Below, piece after piece: positions 45,157-52,362 of a stretch of DNA of 64,000 bases (position 1 is its first letter; each line of letters opens with the position of its first letter). Position numbers and translations under genes: made by a program. This stretch comes from Croceitalea rosinachiae (GTDB lineage: Bacteria; Bacteroidota; Bacteroidia; Flavobacteriales; Flavobacteriaceae). The notes beneath the pieces are model-generated. The model did not search any database. It had not been told where the DNA came from and saw only the letters and a list, made by a program, of their open reading frames with translations. The stretch is from positions 992,001-1,056,000 of the forward strand of contig NZ_JAVRHR010000001.1 of NCBI RefSeq assembly GCF_031846445.1, written 5' to 3'.

Positions 45157-46413
45157 ATGAGCAACTCGAATTATAAGATACACATCGTAGGAGCAGGAAT
45201 TAGTGGTTTAATAGCAGCTACCGTTTTTGAACAAAATGGATATTCACCTGTTATTATTGAGGCCACAGATTGCATTGGTGGGAGAGTAAAAACAGATATC
45301 GTTAAAGGTTATCAGTTGGATAGGGGTTTTCAAGTATTGCTAACCGCATATCCTGCTGTTCAAAAATATCTGGATACAGCTGCATTGGATTTACAACAAT
45401 TTAAACCTGGAGCTACTATATTCAAAAATGGCAAACAAGTTACTCTAGGCGACCCATTACGAGATACCTCTTTATTGTTCCCTACACTTTTGTCGGGTAT
45501 TGGCACTTTATCAGATAAAATAAAAATTCTTAAGCTGAACAGAGCTTTAAAACGAAAAACAGTATCAGAAATATTTGAGACCAAAGAAAAAACTACATTA
45601 TCCTATCTAATGGATTTAGGTTTTTCATTTAAAATGATAGATGACTTTTTTAAACCATTCTTTTCAGGAATTTTTTTAGAACCTAATTTGAACACTTCTA
45701 GCAGAATGTTTGAATTTATTTATAAGATGTTAGGAGAAGGTTATGCAGCACTTCCAAAAGCTGGTATTGGCGCTATCCCTAAACAGTTGGCGAATAAGCT
45801 ATCCAACACCACTTTTCAATTCAATACAAAAGTGAAGGCCATTAGGGATGGAGAAATACAACTGAGCAATGGCGAAACGCTCCAAAGCGATTACACCCTA
45901 GTAGCTACGGAGGCCAGTAATTTAATTAGGAACCTGAAAGGGCAATCGACCCAATGGAAATCTTGCGACACTTTATATTTTAACACTCCAAAACGAGTTA
46001 TTGATAAACCCCTAATAGGTTTGATAGCAGATTCTGAATCGCTGATAAATAATATATTCTTTCACACTGGTTTACAAATGGCGCATCAATCCGAAAAAGA
46101 ATTACTTTCCGTCACTATAGTAAAAGAACACGATTTAACTGAAGAAGCATTAATACTTAGTGTTCAACGAGAATTAAAAGAATATTGCGATATTGCTTCC
46201 TTTACATTTATAAAACGATATACCATACCGATGGCGCTTCCGGATTTAAAAAATGTTCAGTATGAAATAGTACCGTCGGAAACACAACTAACATCATATA
46301 TTTTTCTAGCGGGCGATACACAACTTAATGGTTCTTTAAATGCAGCAATGCTCTCCGGTGAAAGAGCTGCTTTAGGCGTTTTGAATGCTATTAACAGTTC
46401 TAGAATTATTTAA
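45157..46413 (+). CDS. NAD(P)/FAD-dependent oxidoreductase (flavin amine oxidase / phytoene-desaturase-like)
   Basis: 418 residues. The N-terminal dinucleotide fold is KIHIVGAGISGLIAATVFEQNGY (at about 7-29, GxGxxG then Glu). GGRVKTD and DRGFQVLLTAYPAV follow, typical of the amine oxidase/CrtI superfamily. The C-terminal LAGDTQLNGSLNAAMLSGERAA binds FAD. The substrate is unknown; homologues often occur in light-inducible clusters. AAGGA precedes ATG 45157. It is transcribed divergently from the pterin operon. Confidence 0.88.
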   Translation: MSNSNYKIHIVGAGISGLIAATVFEQNGYSPVIIEATDCIGGRVKTDIVKGYQLDRGFQVLLTAYPAVQKYLDTAALDLQQFKPGATIFKNGKQVTLGDPLRDTSLLFPTLLSGIGTLSDKIKILKLNRALKRKTVSEIFETKEKTTLSYLMDLGFSFKMIDDFFKPFFSGIFLEPNLNTSSRMFEFIYKMLGEGYAALPKAGIGAIPKQLANKLSNTTFQFNTKVKAIRDGEIQLSNGETLQSDYTLVATEASNLIRNLKGQSTQWKSCDTLYFNTPKRVIDKPLIGLIADSESLINNIFFHTGLQMAHQSEKELLSVTIVKEHDLTEEALILSVQRELKEYCDIASFTFIKRYTIPMALPDLKNVQYEIVPSETQLTSYIFLAGDTQLNGSLNAAMLSGERAALGVLNAINSSRII

Positions 46414-46454
46414 GAATCTTAAAACAATCATAATCCAAAGCTAATTTTAGGAAA

Positions 46455-46727
46455 TTGTTTGTTGTTGAATTATTTCTAAATATTGATAAACAAAAAATTA
46501 TAGACATTCTAAAGGAAGCAGAGGCTTTCGAGAATGCCAAAATGAGCCATATGTCCACAAGTGACCGAGTAAAAGCTTCAAGGGAAGCAAAACGGCTTAT
46601 TTTGGCAATAAACGAAATCTATAAAAAGACCAAAGAATCGCATCTAATGGATGTTATGAAGCGATTAACCGTGAAAAAGAAAAAAATAGAAATTCGATTA
46701 AAAGGAAAGCCCGAACCAGCCTTTTAA
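46455..46727 (+). CDS. small basic protein of the island family (copy 2)
   Basis: 90 residues from TTG 46455; the real start is uncertain because no ATG precedes the conserved part. The core KMSHMSTSDRVKASREAKRLILAINEIYKKTK is followed by LMDVMKRLTVKKKKIEIRLKG. It is nearly identical in layout to the copies at 36681 (broken) and 51474. The protein is helical, with a Lys/Arg-rich C-terminus that could bind nucleic acid. I do not recognise a family. It closes the amine oxidase transcript, just before a strong terminator. Confidence 0.75.
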   Translation: MFVVELFLNIDKQKIIDILKEAEAFENAKMSHMSTSDRVKASREAKRLILAINEIYKKTKESHLMDVMKRLTVKKKKIEIRLKGKPEPAF

Positions 46728-46738
46728 TCGCAAAAGAT

Positions 46739-46770
46739 GAGGCTATCATAACTAATGATAGCCTCTTTTA
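46739..46770 (+). terminator. Rho-independent terminator after the amine oxidase/small protein unit
   Basis: Perfect 10-bp stem GAGGCTATCA/TGATAGCCTC with a 7-base loop and a following T-run. Confidence 0.9.
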
Positions 46771-46798
46771 AAGCTGTTCGGGATAACATAAAAGTTCA

Positions 46799-47068
46799 TT
46801 ATTTCCAAAATAACCTAACGAGTCTTGAAGTATTCAATTCTTGCAATCTAACTTCTATCTTTTCATTATCACGAATAGTAAATTTCGGTACAACATAAAC
46901 CACCTCGGCTTTTGTATTCGGTAATACCTGCTTGGGTTTATTGTAAATGTAAATAGGTCCTAAAGGAAGTTCTTGATACGATGCATTTCTTTTTTTGTTT
47001 CCATTTCCCTTAAAAATATTCAGGTAGTCAAAATCAAATCGCACGCCCGATTTATTTTCAATCTCAAA
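46799..47068 (-). pseudogene. C-terminal remnant of conjugative-transposon TraN (DUF4138)
   Basis: The 89 codons have no proper start and are preceded by a stop at 47069-47071. The reading FEIENKSGVRFDFDYLNI, then KKRNASYQELPLGPIYIYNKPKQVLP and AEVVYVVPKFTIRDNEKIEVRLQELN (positions described) recalls the C-terminal half of the TraN/DUF4138 outer-membrane conjugation protein. The N-terminal part is missing. No other tra gene is present. It is probably a relic showing descent from an integrative conjugative element. Confidence 0.55.
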
Positions 47069-47102
47069 TTATAGGTACACATCAGTCTACTAAACCTTGG
47101 TA

Positions 47103-48191
47103 TTACGGCACTAAGTTTTTAGTGGCTTTAGCCTTAAAAAAGGTATAGCAAAATGTTCCCCCACCATTGGAGGTTCTGTACAGGTCTTCGATACCGGAAT
47201 CAATTTCATCTCTATCGATAATCTTTTGCGCGAGTGCTTCTTCGGAAATGCCCTTTATCATTGCAGTGAAAGTATTTCTTATAAAGCCTTCGAGCAGTTC
47301 GGGCTTTGAGTCATCCACATATACCTGACGCGGAGAAACCTTAATACTGTTGAATCCGGCGTCACTAAGTATAGGATATAATTCCCTTCCTATGTTCGCG
47401 TTACCACCTCTTTTTTCCTGAAGCATTACTTGTGCTTCAACAGCTTTTCTGGCGTTTTTACTGTCCGGATGAAAATAGGTCGAACCATGGTCGCCTTCGA
47501 TTATAGTTATCGTTCCGTTACTTCTCAGAACCCGTTTTAATTCTTTTAGGGCATCCATAGGCCGGGTAAGATGTTCCAGAACGAAACAAACGAAAACGTG
47601 GTCGAAATGACCATCTTTATAGGGGAGTTCAAAGATATCCGCAAGCTGGAAACGAACGTTTCCTATATCTTCTTTGGCGATTGCTACTTTTGCTTTTTCT
47701 ATGGAGGAAGAAGAAAGATCGACACTAACGAACGATGCCCGGGAATTCATAGGGGCTATGATTTTCGTTTGTGCTCCGACCCCGCAACCGGCCTCCAAAA
47801 CTAGAGAGCCTTCCTCCCATTTCGAATCCCAATGGAGTATTTCCGAAATAGACCCGGCCTGGTCGTTCAAACGGATAGTTTCCTCATCTGAATATCCATG
47901 TATGTAATCTTTGATATTGTCTTTGTTGATTTCATGGATTTTGCCTTCCAGAACCTCAAGCCTTTCCAGAATTTCTTTGCCGGCGTCCCGAAGTTCTTTT
48001 CCCGCGGGAGTAAAGACCAACTTGTTCTTTATGCGGTGGAAAATCCGAGTTTCCAGACGTGCCTCAAGTTCCTTCAGTTGATGGCTGAGGGCCGATTGGG
48101 TCAAATACAATCTCTCCGCTGCGTTCTTTAAAGTGCCTACCCGTTCGATGGTATCTATAAGTCTAAGATGTTTGATTTCGATAAAACTCAT
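47103..48191 (-). CDS. LysR-type HTH fused to SAM methyltransferase
   Basis: 362 residues in one frame. Residues 3-62 form a MetR-like LysR DNA-binding domain (IKHLRLIDTIERVGTLKNAAERL, then TQSALSHQLKELEARL, HRIKNKLVFTPAGKEL) with the usual linker helix (63-88). In place of the LysR effector domain there is a class I methyltransferase from about 92 on: motif I LEAGCGVGAQ (132-141), then VSVDLSS, and FDHVFVCFVLEHL. Expected parts of both domains are intact, so this is not a simple frameshift. By eye the gene is richer in G and C than its neighbours, suggesting recent transfer. It may regulate genes in response to SAM or a methylated product. Confidence 0.85.
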   Translation of the reverse strand: MSFIEIKHLRLIDTIERVGTLKNAAERLYLTQSALSHQLKELEARLETRIFHRIKNKLVFTPAGKELRDAGKEILERLEVLEGKIHEINKDNIKDYIHGYSDEETIRLNDQAGSISEILHWDSKWEEGSLVLEAGCGVGAQTKIIAPMNSRASFVSVDLSSSSIEKAKVAIAKEDIGNVRFQLADIFELPYKDGHFDHVFVCFVLEHLTRPMDALKELKRVLRSNGTITIIEGDHGSTYFHPDSKNARKAVEAQVMLQEKRGGNANIGRELYPILSDAGFNSIKVSPRQVYVDDSKPELLEGFIRNTFTAMIKGISEEALAQKIIDRDEIDSGIEDLYRTSNGGGTFCYTFFKAKATKNLVP

Positions 48192-48508
48192 TTGTCAATG
48201 CTTTTAGGACAAATTACGATACCGCATCCAAAAATGGACTAACATGAATATGAAAAATACTAATGCTTTCGATGAAATTATTTCGAAGTTTGATTCTTCA
48301 AAGTGTCATAGTGACCAAACTTAAAAAAACTACGGGAAATGAAATAGTTATATAGTAGCACTTGAAAAGAATAGATTACAAAATGGTCGGAGTCTTATTA
48401 ACCGTTCATTATAAGGTACTAGAAAAACTGCTGTTTTTTACAACATGTTTTGATTCAATAGTTTCTTTTCTCTTTAATTTGCTATGGTGTAAACTTTAGC
48501 TTAAGGAA
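48192..48508. other. 317-bp intergenic region with no recognised feature
   Basis: AT-rich, no credible ORF, no TTGTTTAAT dyad. It separates the LysR-methyltransferase gene (promoter expected near 48230) from the 3' end of the DUF4199 gene. I see no strong hairpin with a T-run. Confidence 0.5.
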
Positions 48509-48961
48509 TTAAGGTTTTAGGAGCGAGATATTATTGGACGCTTTAAAAAGCTGCATAAAGGAAAGTGTAAGTACAATAGAGGTAGCAAAGCCCATTATCG
48601 CCACGGTAAAGAATACAATTCCTTTAAAGTTTAAATTTTTAAACCATTGCTCTGATAGTTCTGCCAAAAATGTAGGATTAGCTTCCGTGCAATATATAGT
48701 GAAAAAAACTGTAAATACCAGGGTAGCCATAAACCCTGTGACTATACCTGTTGAAAAACCTTTACTATAGCTAAAATTTCCACCTTCTTCTAAGCGTCTA
48801 TATTTTATTGCTTCATAAATTCCAAATCCGGTTATAATTCCGTTGAACAGACTGAAGAAAATATTGGTATGCAAATCGAACAAGGATAGCACAAGGAAAT
48901 AGGCAATTAGGGATCCGCTGGTAGCCAAACCAAAACGAATGGGAAGGGTAAAATTTTTCAT
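48509..48961 (-). CDS. DUF4199 membrane protein
   Basis: 150 residues with four hydrophobic helices (about 10-30, 35-50, 70-95, 115-140). The connecting segment YRRLEEGGNFSYSKGFSTG is characteristic of the Bacteroidota-specific DUF4199 family. It is an inner membrane protein of unknown function. It follows the DoxX-like gene by 13 bases in the same direction, so the two form a short operon. Confidence 0.78.
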   Translation of the reverse strand: MKNFTLPIRFGLATSGSLIAYFLVLSLFDLHTNIFFSLFNGIITGFGIYEAIKYRRLEEGGNFSYSKGFSTGIVTGFMATLVFTVFFTIYCTEANPTFLAELSEQWFKNLNFKGIVFFTVAIMGFATSIVLTLSFMQLFKASNNISLLKP

Positions 48962-48974
48962 TTTCTTTTAAATT

Positions 48975-49346
48975 TTATAATATGTTAGATAGAATTAAAA
49001 CAATGGACAATACAAGGAAGGCAAACGCAGGGAATGACCTTCTTAAAGGGTCTTTTACCTTGTTGTGCATTGCTATTGCGCCAGCCATCAAAATGGCTAT
49101 AATAGCCGATGCCGGCAAGGTTAGTTGAGGCACCCAAATGGAAACAAGTAGCAGCGTTGCAGCCAAGACCTTAAGGCCTCCCACGAGATATAGCATGGTT
49201 TCGGACAAGCCATATATCTCGAACTCCTTTTTCATGTTTGTTGCTTGTCCACCACGCCATGAAGTCGGTTTGTTAAATCGTAAAAACCAAACGTTCACAA
49301 TGCTAAAAAAAATAAAAACCTTTATTATGATAGTTATATATTCCAT
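48975..49346 (-). CDS. DoxX family membrane protein (first copy)
   Basis: 123 residues with four transmembrane helices; IIKVFIFFSIVNVWFLRFN, GGLKVLAATLLL and MAGAIAMHNKVKDPLRRS follow the DoxX layout. DoxX-like proteins are small membrane proteins linked to oxidative stress and quinone-related redox reactions; the exact role here is unknown. It is divergent from another DoxX-like gene at 49390. Confidence 0.75.
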   Translation of the reverse strand: MEYITIIIKVFIFFSIVNVWFLRFNKPTSWRGGQATNMKKEFEIYGLSETMLYLVGGLKVLAATLLLVSIWVPQLTLPASAIIAILMAGAIAMHNKVKDPLRRSFPAFAFLVLSIVLILSNIL

Positions 49347-49389
49347 CTTTGTATTTTTAAAATTAATGCTCAGTTAGTTTCGAACTTAA

Positions 49390-49761
49390 ATGGTTACAAA
49401 ATCCCCATCACTATTAGTAGCTATCTTGTTCTCTGCAATCTCATTTATCTTTTTTGGTTATTCATGCTTAACCTCTCCATTTATGTTAGCGGAGTTCAAG
49501 CGGTACGGGCTCAATAAATATCGTCATCTTACCGGTAGTTTACAGATTTTAGGATCCCTGGCCCTTCTAGCGGGGTTGTTTTATTTACCCCTTATTGTCA
49601 TTGGCAGTGCTGGTCTCTCAGTTTTAATGTTCATGGGACTAGCTATTCGCATTCATCTTAGGGACAGTTTCATTAAATCAACGCCTTCATTATTCTATGC
49701 GGTGCTCAACCTGGCAATCCTTTTAGCGGTTTTACGAGGTCTCAACTTATTTTTCCTATAA
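49390..49761 (+). CDS. DoxX family membrane protein (second copy, divergent)
   Basis: 123 residues, four helices, with FFGYSCLTSPFMLAEFKRYGLNKYRHLTGSLQILGSLALLAGL and MGLAIRIHLRDSFIKSTPS corresponding to the same positions of the first copy, although overall similarity is low. It is transcribed away from it across a 43-bp gap. It may be a redox-related membrane subunit; no partner is obvious. Confidence 0.72.
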   Translation: MVTKSPSLLVAILFSAISFIFFGYSCLTSPFMLAEFKRYGLNKYRHLTGSLQILGSLALLAGLFYLPLIVIGSAGLSVLMFMGLAIRIHLRDSFIKSTPSLFYAVLNLAILLAVLRGLNLFFL

Positions 49762-49807
49762 GTTGACCAATAGTTCTTTATCTATCGCCAGTGTGACAAA
49801 AAACCTA

Positions 49808-50290
49808 TTATTTCCTAAGATAGGCTGAGTACATCCACACCAATTTTTCTTGTTCTCGTATATAGTCGCTCATTTGAGCGTTCGTTCCCTCGTCATTAAT
49901 TTCAGCTGAAACGACAAGAATATGACGTTGTTTGGCAAGCAGTGTCTTAAAAGCCATCAGTATTTCTTCAATTGCCTTTCTACCATCAGTGACTTGGTCA
50001 CTTTCAGGTAATTTTGAATTATTGAGATAGTCCGTAAACTTGTGCTGGGGTACGTGCCCAAGGGTCAAGATTCTTTCGGCCACTTCATCAATTTTTACGA
50101 AAAGGTCGTTATACAATTCTTCAAACTTTACATGTAGTTCAAAGAATTTATCACCACTGATATTCCAATGATAGCCTCTTGTATTTTGATAAAAGGTGGA
50201 ATAGTTGGCCAGCAAGTCGTTAAGAAGATCGGCCAGCTCTTTACTTTTTTCCGGATGTAGCCCGATTGCGTTTAGATTGTCCGCTTCCAT
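49808..50290 (-). CDS. dps: Dps family DNA-protecting ferritin-like protein
   Basis: 160 residues. The ferroxidase-site residues appear in NTRGYHWNISGDKFFELHVKFEELYNDLFVKIDEVAERI (at about 37-75), the exact Dps signature, with a C-terminal EQEKLVWMYSAYLRK. Dps assembles as a dodecamer that oxidises iron with peroxide and protects DNA, fitting the island's stress theme. No N-terminal DNA-binding tail is seen. Confidence 0.92.
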   Translation of the reverse strand: MEADNLNAIGLHPEKSKELADLLNDLLANYSTFYQNTRGYHWNISGDKFFELHVKFEELYNDLFVKIDEVAERILTLGHVPQHKFTDYLNNSKLPESDQVTDGRKAIEEILMAFKTLLAKQRHILVVSAEINDEGTNAQMSDYIREQEKLVWMYSAYLRK

Positions 50291-50545
50291 AATGCGTTGT
50301 TTTGTTTTTTAAATCGTCATTCTGGTCGTTCTTGCAAAAAGCCACAGATATTGTTATGAACTGTCTCTAAGGTATAGATTCAGAAATAAATAAGGTCGGT
50401 GACTATGCGCACATGTGTCAGATAGCAGCTAGACTACCCATTTATTGAAGAGCACCGCCAAACCCGTGAATTTACAAGCTAAGGTATTACAGCCAGAAAA
50501 ATTGTCGAGTTCGGAAGGTCTCTAAAGATAACTTATTCTAATCAG

Positions 50546-51133
50546 TTATGGCATCACAACAGTATCGATGGCATGTATTACACCATTTGAGGCTTCTACG
50601 TCAGTCAATACAATGGTAGATGTACCGCCTTTGGCGTCGGTTAAGATTACATTTTCACCATCAAGTGAAGCAGTAAGCGTGTTTCCTTGAACCGTGGTAA
50701 TAGCAAAAGAACCATTGTTATCCTGAATCGCTTTGACCACATCGGCAGCTTTTACATTGCCAGATACTACATGGTAAGTCAAAATGGAGGTCAGGGTCGC
50801 CTTGCTCTCGGGCTTTAACAATCCATCCAAAGTACCTTCCGGTAATTTTTCGAAAGCAGTATTAACTGGTGCAAATACCGTGAATGGGCCTTCACCACTT
50901 AATGTTTCAACAAGGCCGGCAGCTTTTACAGCAGCTACAAGTGTTGAAAAATTTTCATTTCCTGCAGCCACACCAACTATATTGGGTGTCTGTACCTCAA
51001 TTACTTCTTCCTTTTGGATTTCTGTTTCTGCAGTTTCTGTTTCTTCAGCAGTATTTTTCTTTTTCGTGTCCGCACATCCGTGAGCAGTCATTAGGCCGCC
51101 GATTAAGGCCAATGCTAATAGTTGTTTTTTCAT
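50546..51133 (-). CDS. fasciclin-domain lipoprotein
   Basis: 195 residues. The lipoprotein signal ends TAHGC (Cys20), followed by a Glu/Thr-rich linker (about 22-50). One fasciclin (FAS1) domain (about 58-195) follows, with NFSTLVAAVKAAGL, FTVFAPVNTAFEKLPEGTLDGLL and ASNGVIHAIDTVVMP. FAS1 lipoproteins mediate adhesion or matrix contacts. It lies behind operator C, tying it to the island regulon. Confidence 0.9.
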   Translation of the reverse strand: MKKQLLALALIGGLMTAHGCADTKKKNTAEETETAETEIQKEEVIEVQTPNIVGVAAGNENFSTLVAAVKAAGLVETLSGEGPFTVFAPVNTAFEKLPEGTLDGLLKPESKATLTSILTYHVVSGNVKAADVVKAIQDNNGSFAITTVQGNTLTASLDGENVILTDAKGGTSTIVLTDVEASNGVIHAIDTVVMP

Positions 51134-51473
51134 GTTTTGTTTTTTTGGTATGCGTAATGTTACATAGATTAATTCAAATTTTGTTTAATTTTAAGTTAAA
51201 TGTATTAAACAAAAATAATTTAACAGGATAAGGTTTTGAGACAAAACCCAAACTTTCATTACATACTACTTATTCGGAATAGAAACGTTCAGACCAGTTG
51301 ATTGTTCAAACCGCCGCAGTAATGAAAAGGCATATTTTTCAGTTGTCATTAGGATTAAATATTGATATCATAGTAGATATGTTTAGGGCCACCCCAAAGG
51401 CAATTAAATTAACTAACCACATCTCATAGCAATGTTTCCACCATCATATACCAGTGGGAATGGCCGCTAAACA
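51134..51473. other. 340-bp intergenic region with operator C
   Basis: Holds the fasciclin promoter and operator C (51181-51212); the rest, from 51230 to the stop of the small protein gene at 51474, shows no ORF or strong hairpin. Confidence 0.5.
51181..51212 (-). promoter_or_regulatory. Operator C: TTGTTTAAT-N14-ATTAAACAA (fasciclin gene)
   Basis: Perfect dyad: left half 51181-51189, 14-bp spacer, right half 51204-51212. On the minus strand a TATTTTTG -7-like element (51217-51210) overlaps the right half. The site is ~50 bases upstream of the fasciclin ATG. Confidence 0.72.
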
Positions 51474-51701
51474 CTAAATTTCAGGTCTACCTTTCAACCG
51501 TTTTTCAATCTTCCTTTTTTTGACGGTAATCCTTTTCATTACCTCCATTAGTTTGGAGTCCTTGGTCTTTTTATAAATCTCGTTAATGGTGAGTACAAGC
51601 TCCTTAGCCTTTCTTGAGGCGACAACCCTGTCACTTGTGGACATATGGCTCATTTTCATCCTTTCAAAGGTTTCCACTTCCATTGCTAGTTGACTGTTCA
51701 T
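51474..51701 (-). CDS. small basic protein of the island family (copy 3)
   Basis: 75 residues from ATG 51701 (MNSQLAMEVETFERMKMSHM), the start that best matches copy 1. KMSHMSTSDRVVASRKAKELVLTINEIYKKTKDSKLMEVMKRITVKKRKIEKRLKG (positions ~16-70; described) shares most residues with the copies at 36681 and 46455. It is predicted helical with a very basic C-terminus. No known domain is recognised. Operator D ends one base before this start, so either the transcript is nearly leaderless or translation begins at an internal ATG (51683 or 51659). Confidence 0.75.
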   Translation of the reverse strand: MNSQLAMEVETFERMKMSHMSTSDRVVASRKAKELVLTINEIYKKTKDSKLMEVMKRITVKKRKIEKRLKGRPEI

Positions 51702-51702
51702 T

Positions 51703-51734
51703 CTGTTTAATTTATATGAGTATAGATTAAACAG
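51703..51734 (-). promoter_or_regulatory. Operator D: CTGTTTAAT-N14-ATTAAACAG (small protein gene)
   Basis: Perfect dyad with C/G instead of T/A at the outer position: 51703-51711 and 51726-51734, spacer again 14 bp. It abuts the start codon of copy 3 of the small protein gene. Confidence 0.7.
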
Positions 51735-51865
51735 ACGCAAAATTTGTTGATTGGTTGCTTGACCGTGATATATACTTTCAGATTTAAATTCTTAAGAAAA
51801 TAATCTCAATAATTTATACGTATATTTAATTGTATAAACGTTCATTTAAAATCCGACATAGTTTT

Positions 51866-51885
51866 GGTGAGCTTTTCGGTGAGTA
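51866..51885 (+). repeat. Right arm-type repeat GGTGAG-N4-TCGGTGAGTA
   Basis: Matches 34272-34291 at 17 of 20 positions in direct orientation; lies ~60 bp inside the right attachment repeat. Probable recombinase or excisionase site, inferred from symmetry with the left end. Confidence 0.55.
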
Positions 51886-51943
51886 ATCAATCTTAAAGAT
51901 TTGCAAAACATTGAAAATGAATCAAATATAAGAATAGTTCAGT

Positions 51944-51959
51944 CCCAGGTGGGACCACT
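51944..51959 (+). repeat. attR: right 16-bp attachment repeat
   Basis: cccaggtgggaccact, identical to 34156-34171. It reproduces the last 14 bases of the CAU tRNA plus two, without the rest of a tRNA, as expected of the scar at the far end of an element inserted into a tRNA 3' end. Confidence 0.85.
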
Positions 51960-52362
51960 TTCAAAATCCGTAACTCATTGATAAAAAGATGATTGCGGAT
52001 TTTTTTGTTTTTGATTGTACGAAATTTGTATGGTAAAATGATATTTGGTAAACATCGGTGACAATATTTGCTTAATTTATATACCTGCTTTTCAATGATA
52101 TAATACTGATTGAGTTGACTTTAGGTATCAAAGGAGTTCACTAGACTTCAAAATATGTAGTCCAGGAGAGATCGCCAAAACTTTTAAATAGGCCTCCTAT
52201 TTTCATAGTTCTTTTATCTTATCACGAACTCTAGTTTAATATTAATTTTACTCTACCACAAGTCTTCTCATATTGGAAAAATGGTATAAAGAATTATCTC
52301 CATGTTAATGGGTTGGCATAAAGACACAGAATTAATATTTTTATACGAAAGATGGCCAAAAA
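51960..52362. other. 403-bp non-coding region right of the island
   Basis: Starts with the terminator at 51963-52006, after which I see no gene or repeat up to the LytTR gene at 52363. The region is AT-rich and probably holds that gene's promoter. Confidence 0.5.
51963..52006 (+). terminator. probable original terminator of the CAU tRNA, displaced by the island
   Basis: The AAAATCCG/CGGATTTT stem has a long loop and a run of seven T. It directly follows attR, so before integration it would have lain just after the tRNA. The long loop makes it weaker than the island-supplied one. Confidence 0.65.

Larger units (their letters stand above)
34156..51959. mobile_element. 17.8-kb tRNA-integrated genomic island (decayed integrative/mobilisable element)
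   Basis: The island is bounded by 16-bp direct repeats and carries a tyrosine recombinase directly inside the left end. It also has a mobilisation protein, a candidate oriT and a TraN remnant, but no relaxase, coupling protein or mating-pore genes were seen. Cargo concerns photorepair, pterin synthesis and redox/stress protection. The tRNA's probable own terminator now lies outside the right end (51963-52006), while a new terminator is brought in at the left (34193-34225). GC content appears heterogeneous, highest by eye around the LysR-methyltransferase gene. It is probably not self-transmissible now, but may be excised or mobilised in trans. Confidence 0.85.

Noticed and set aside
51944..51959. 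Possible second tRNA gene at the right island end
   Set aside because: Only the last 14 tRNA bases are present; there is no D-arm or anticodon arm. It is the attR scar.
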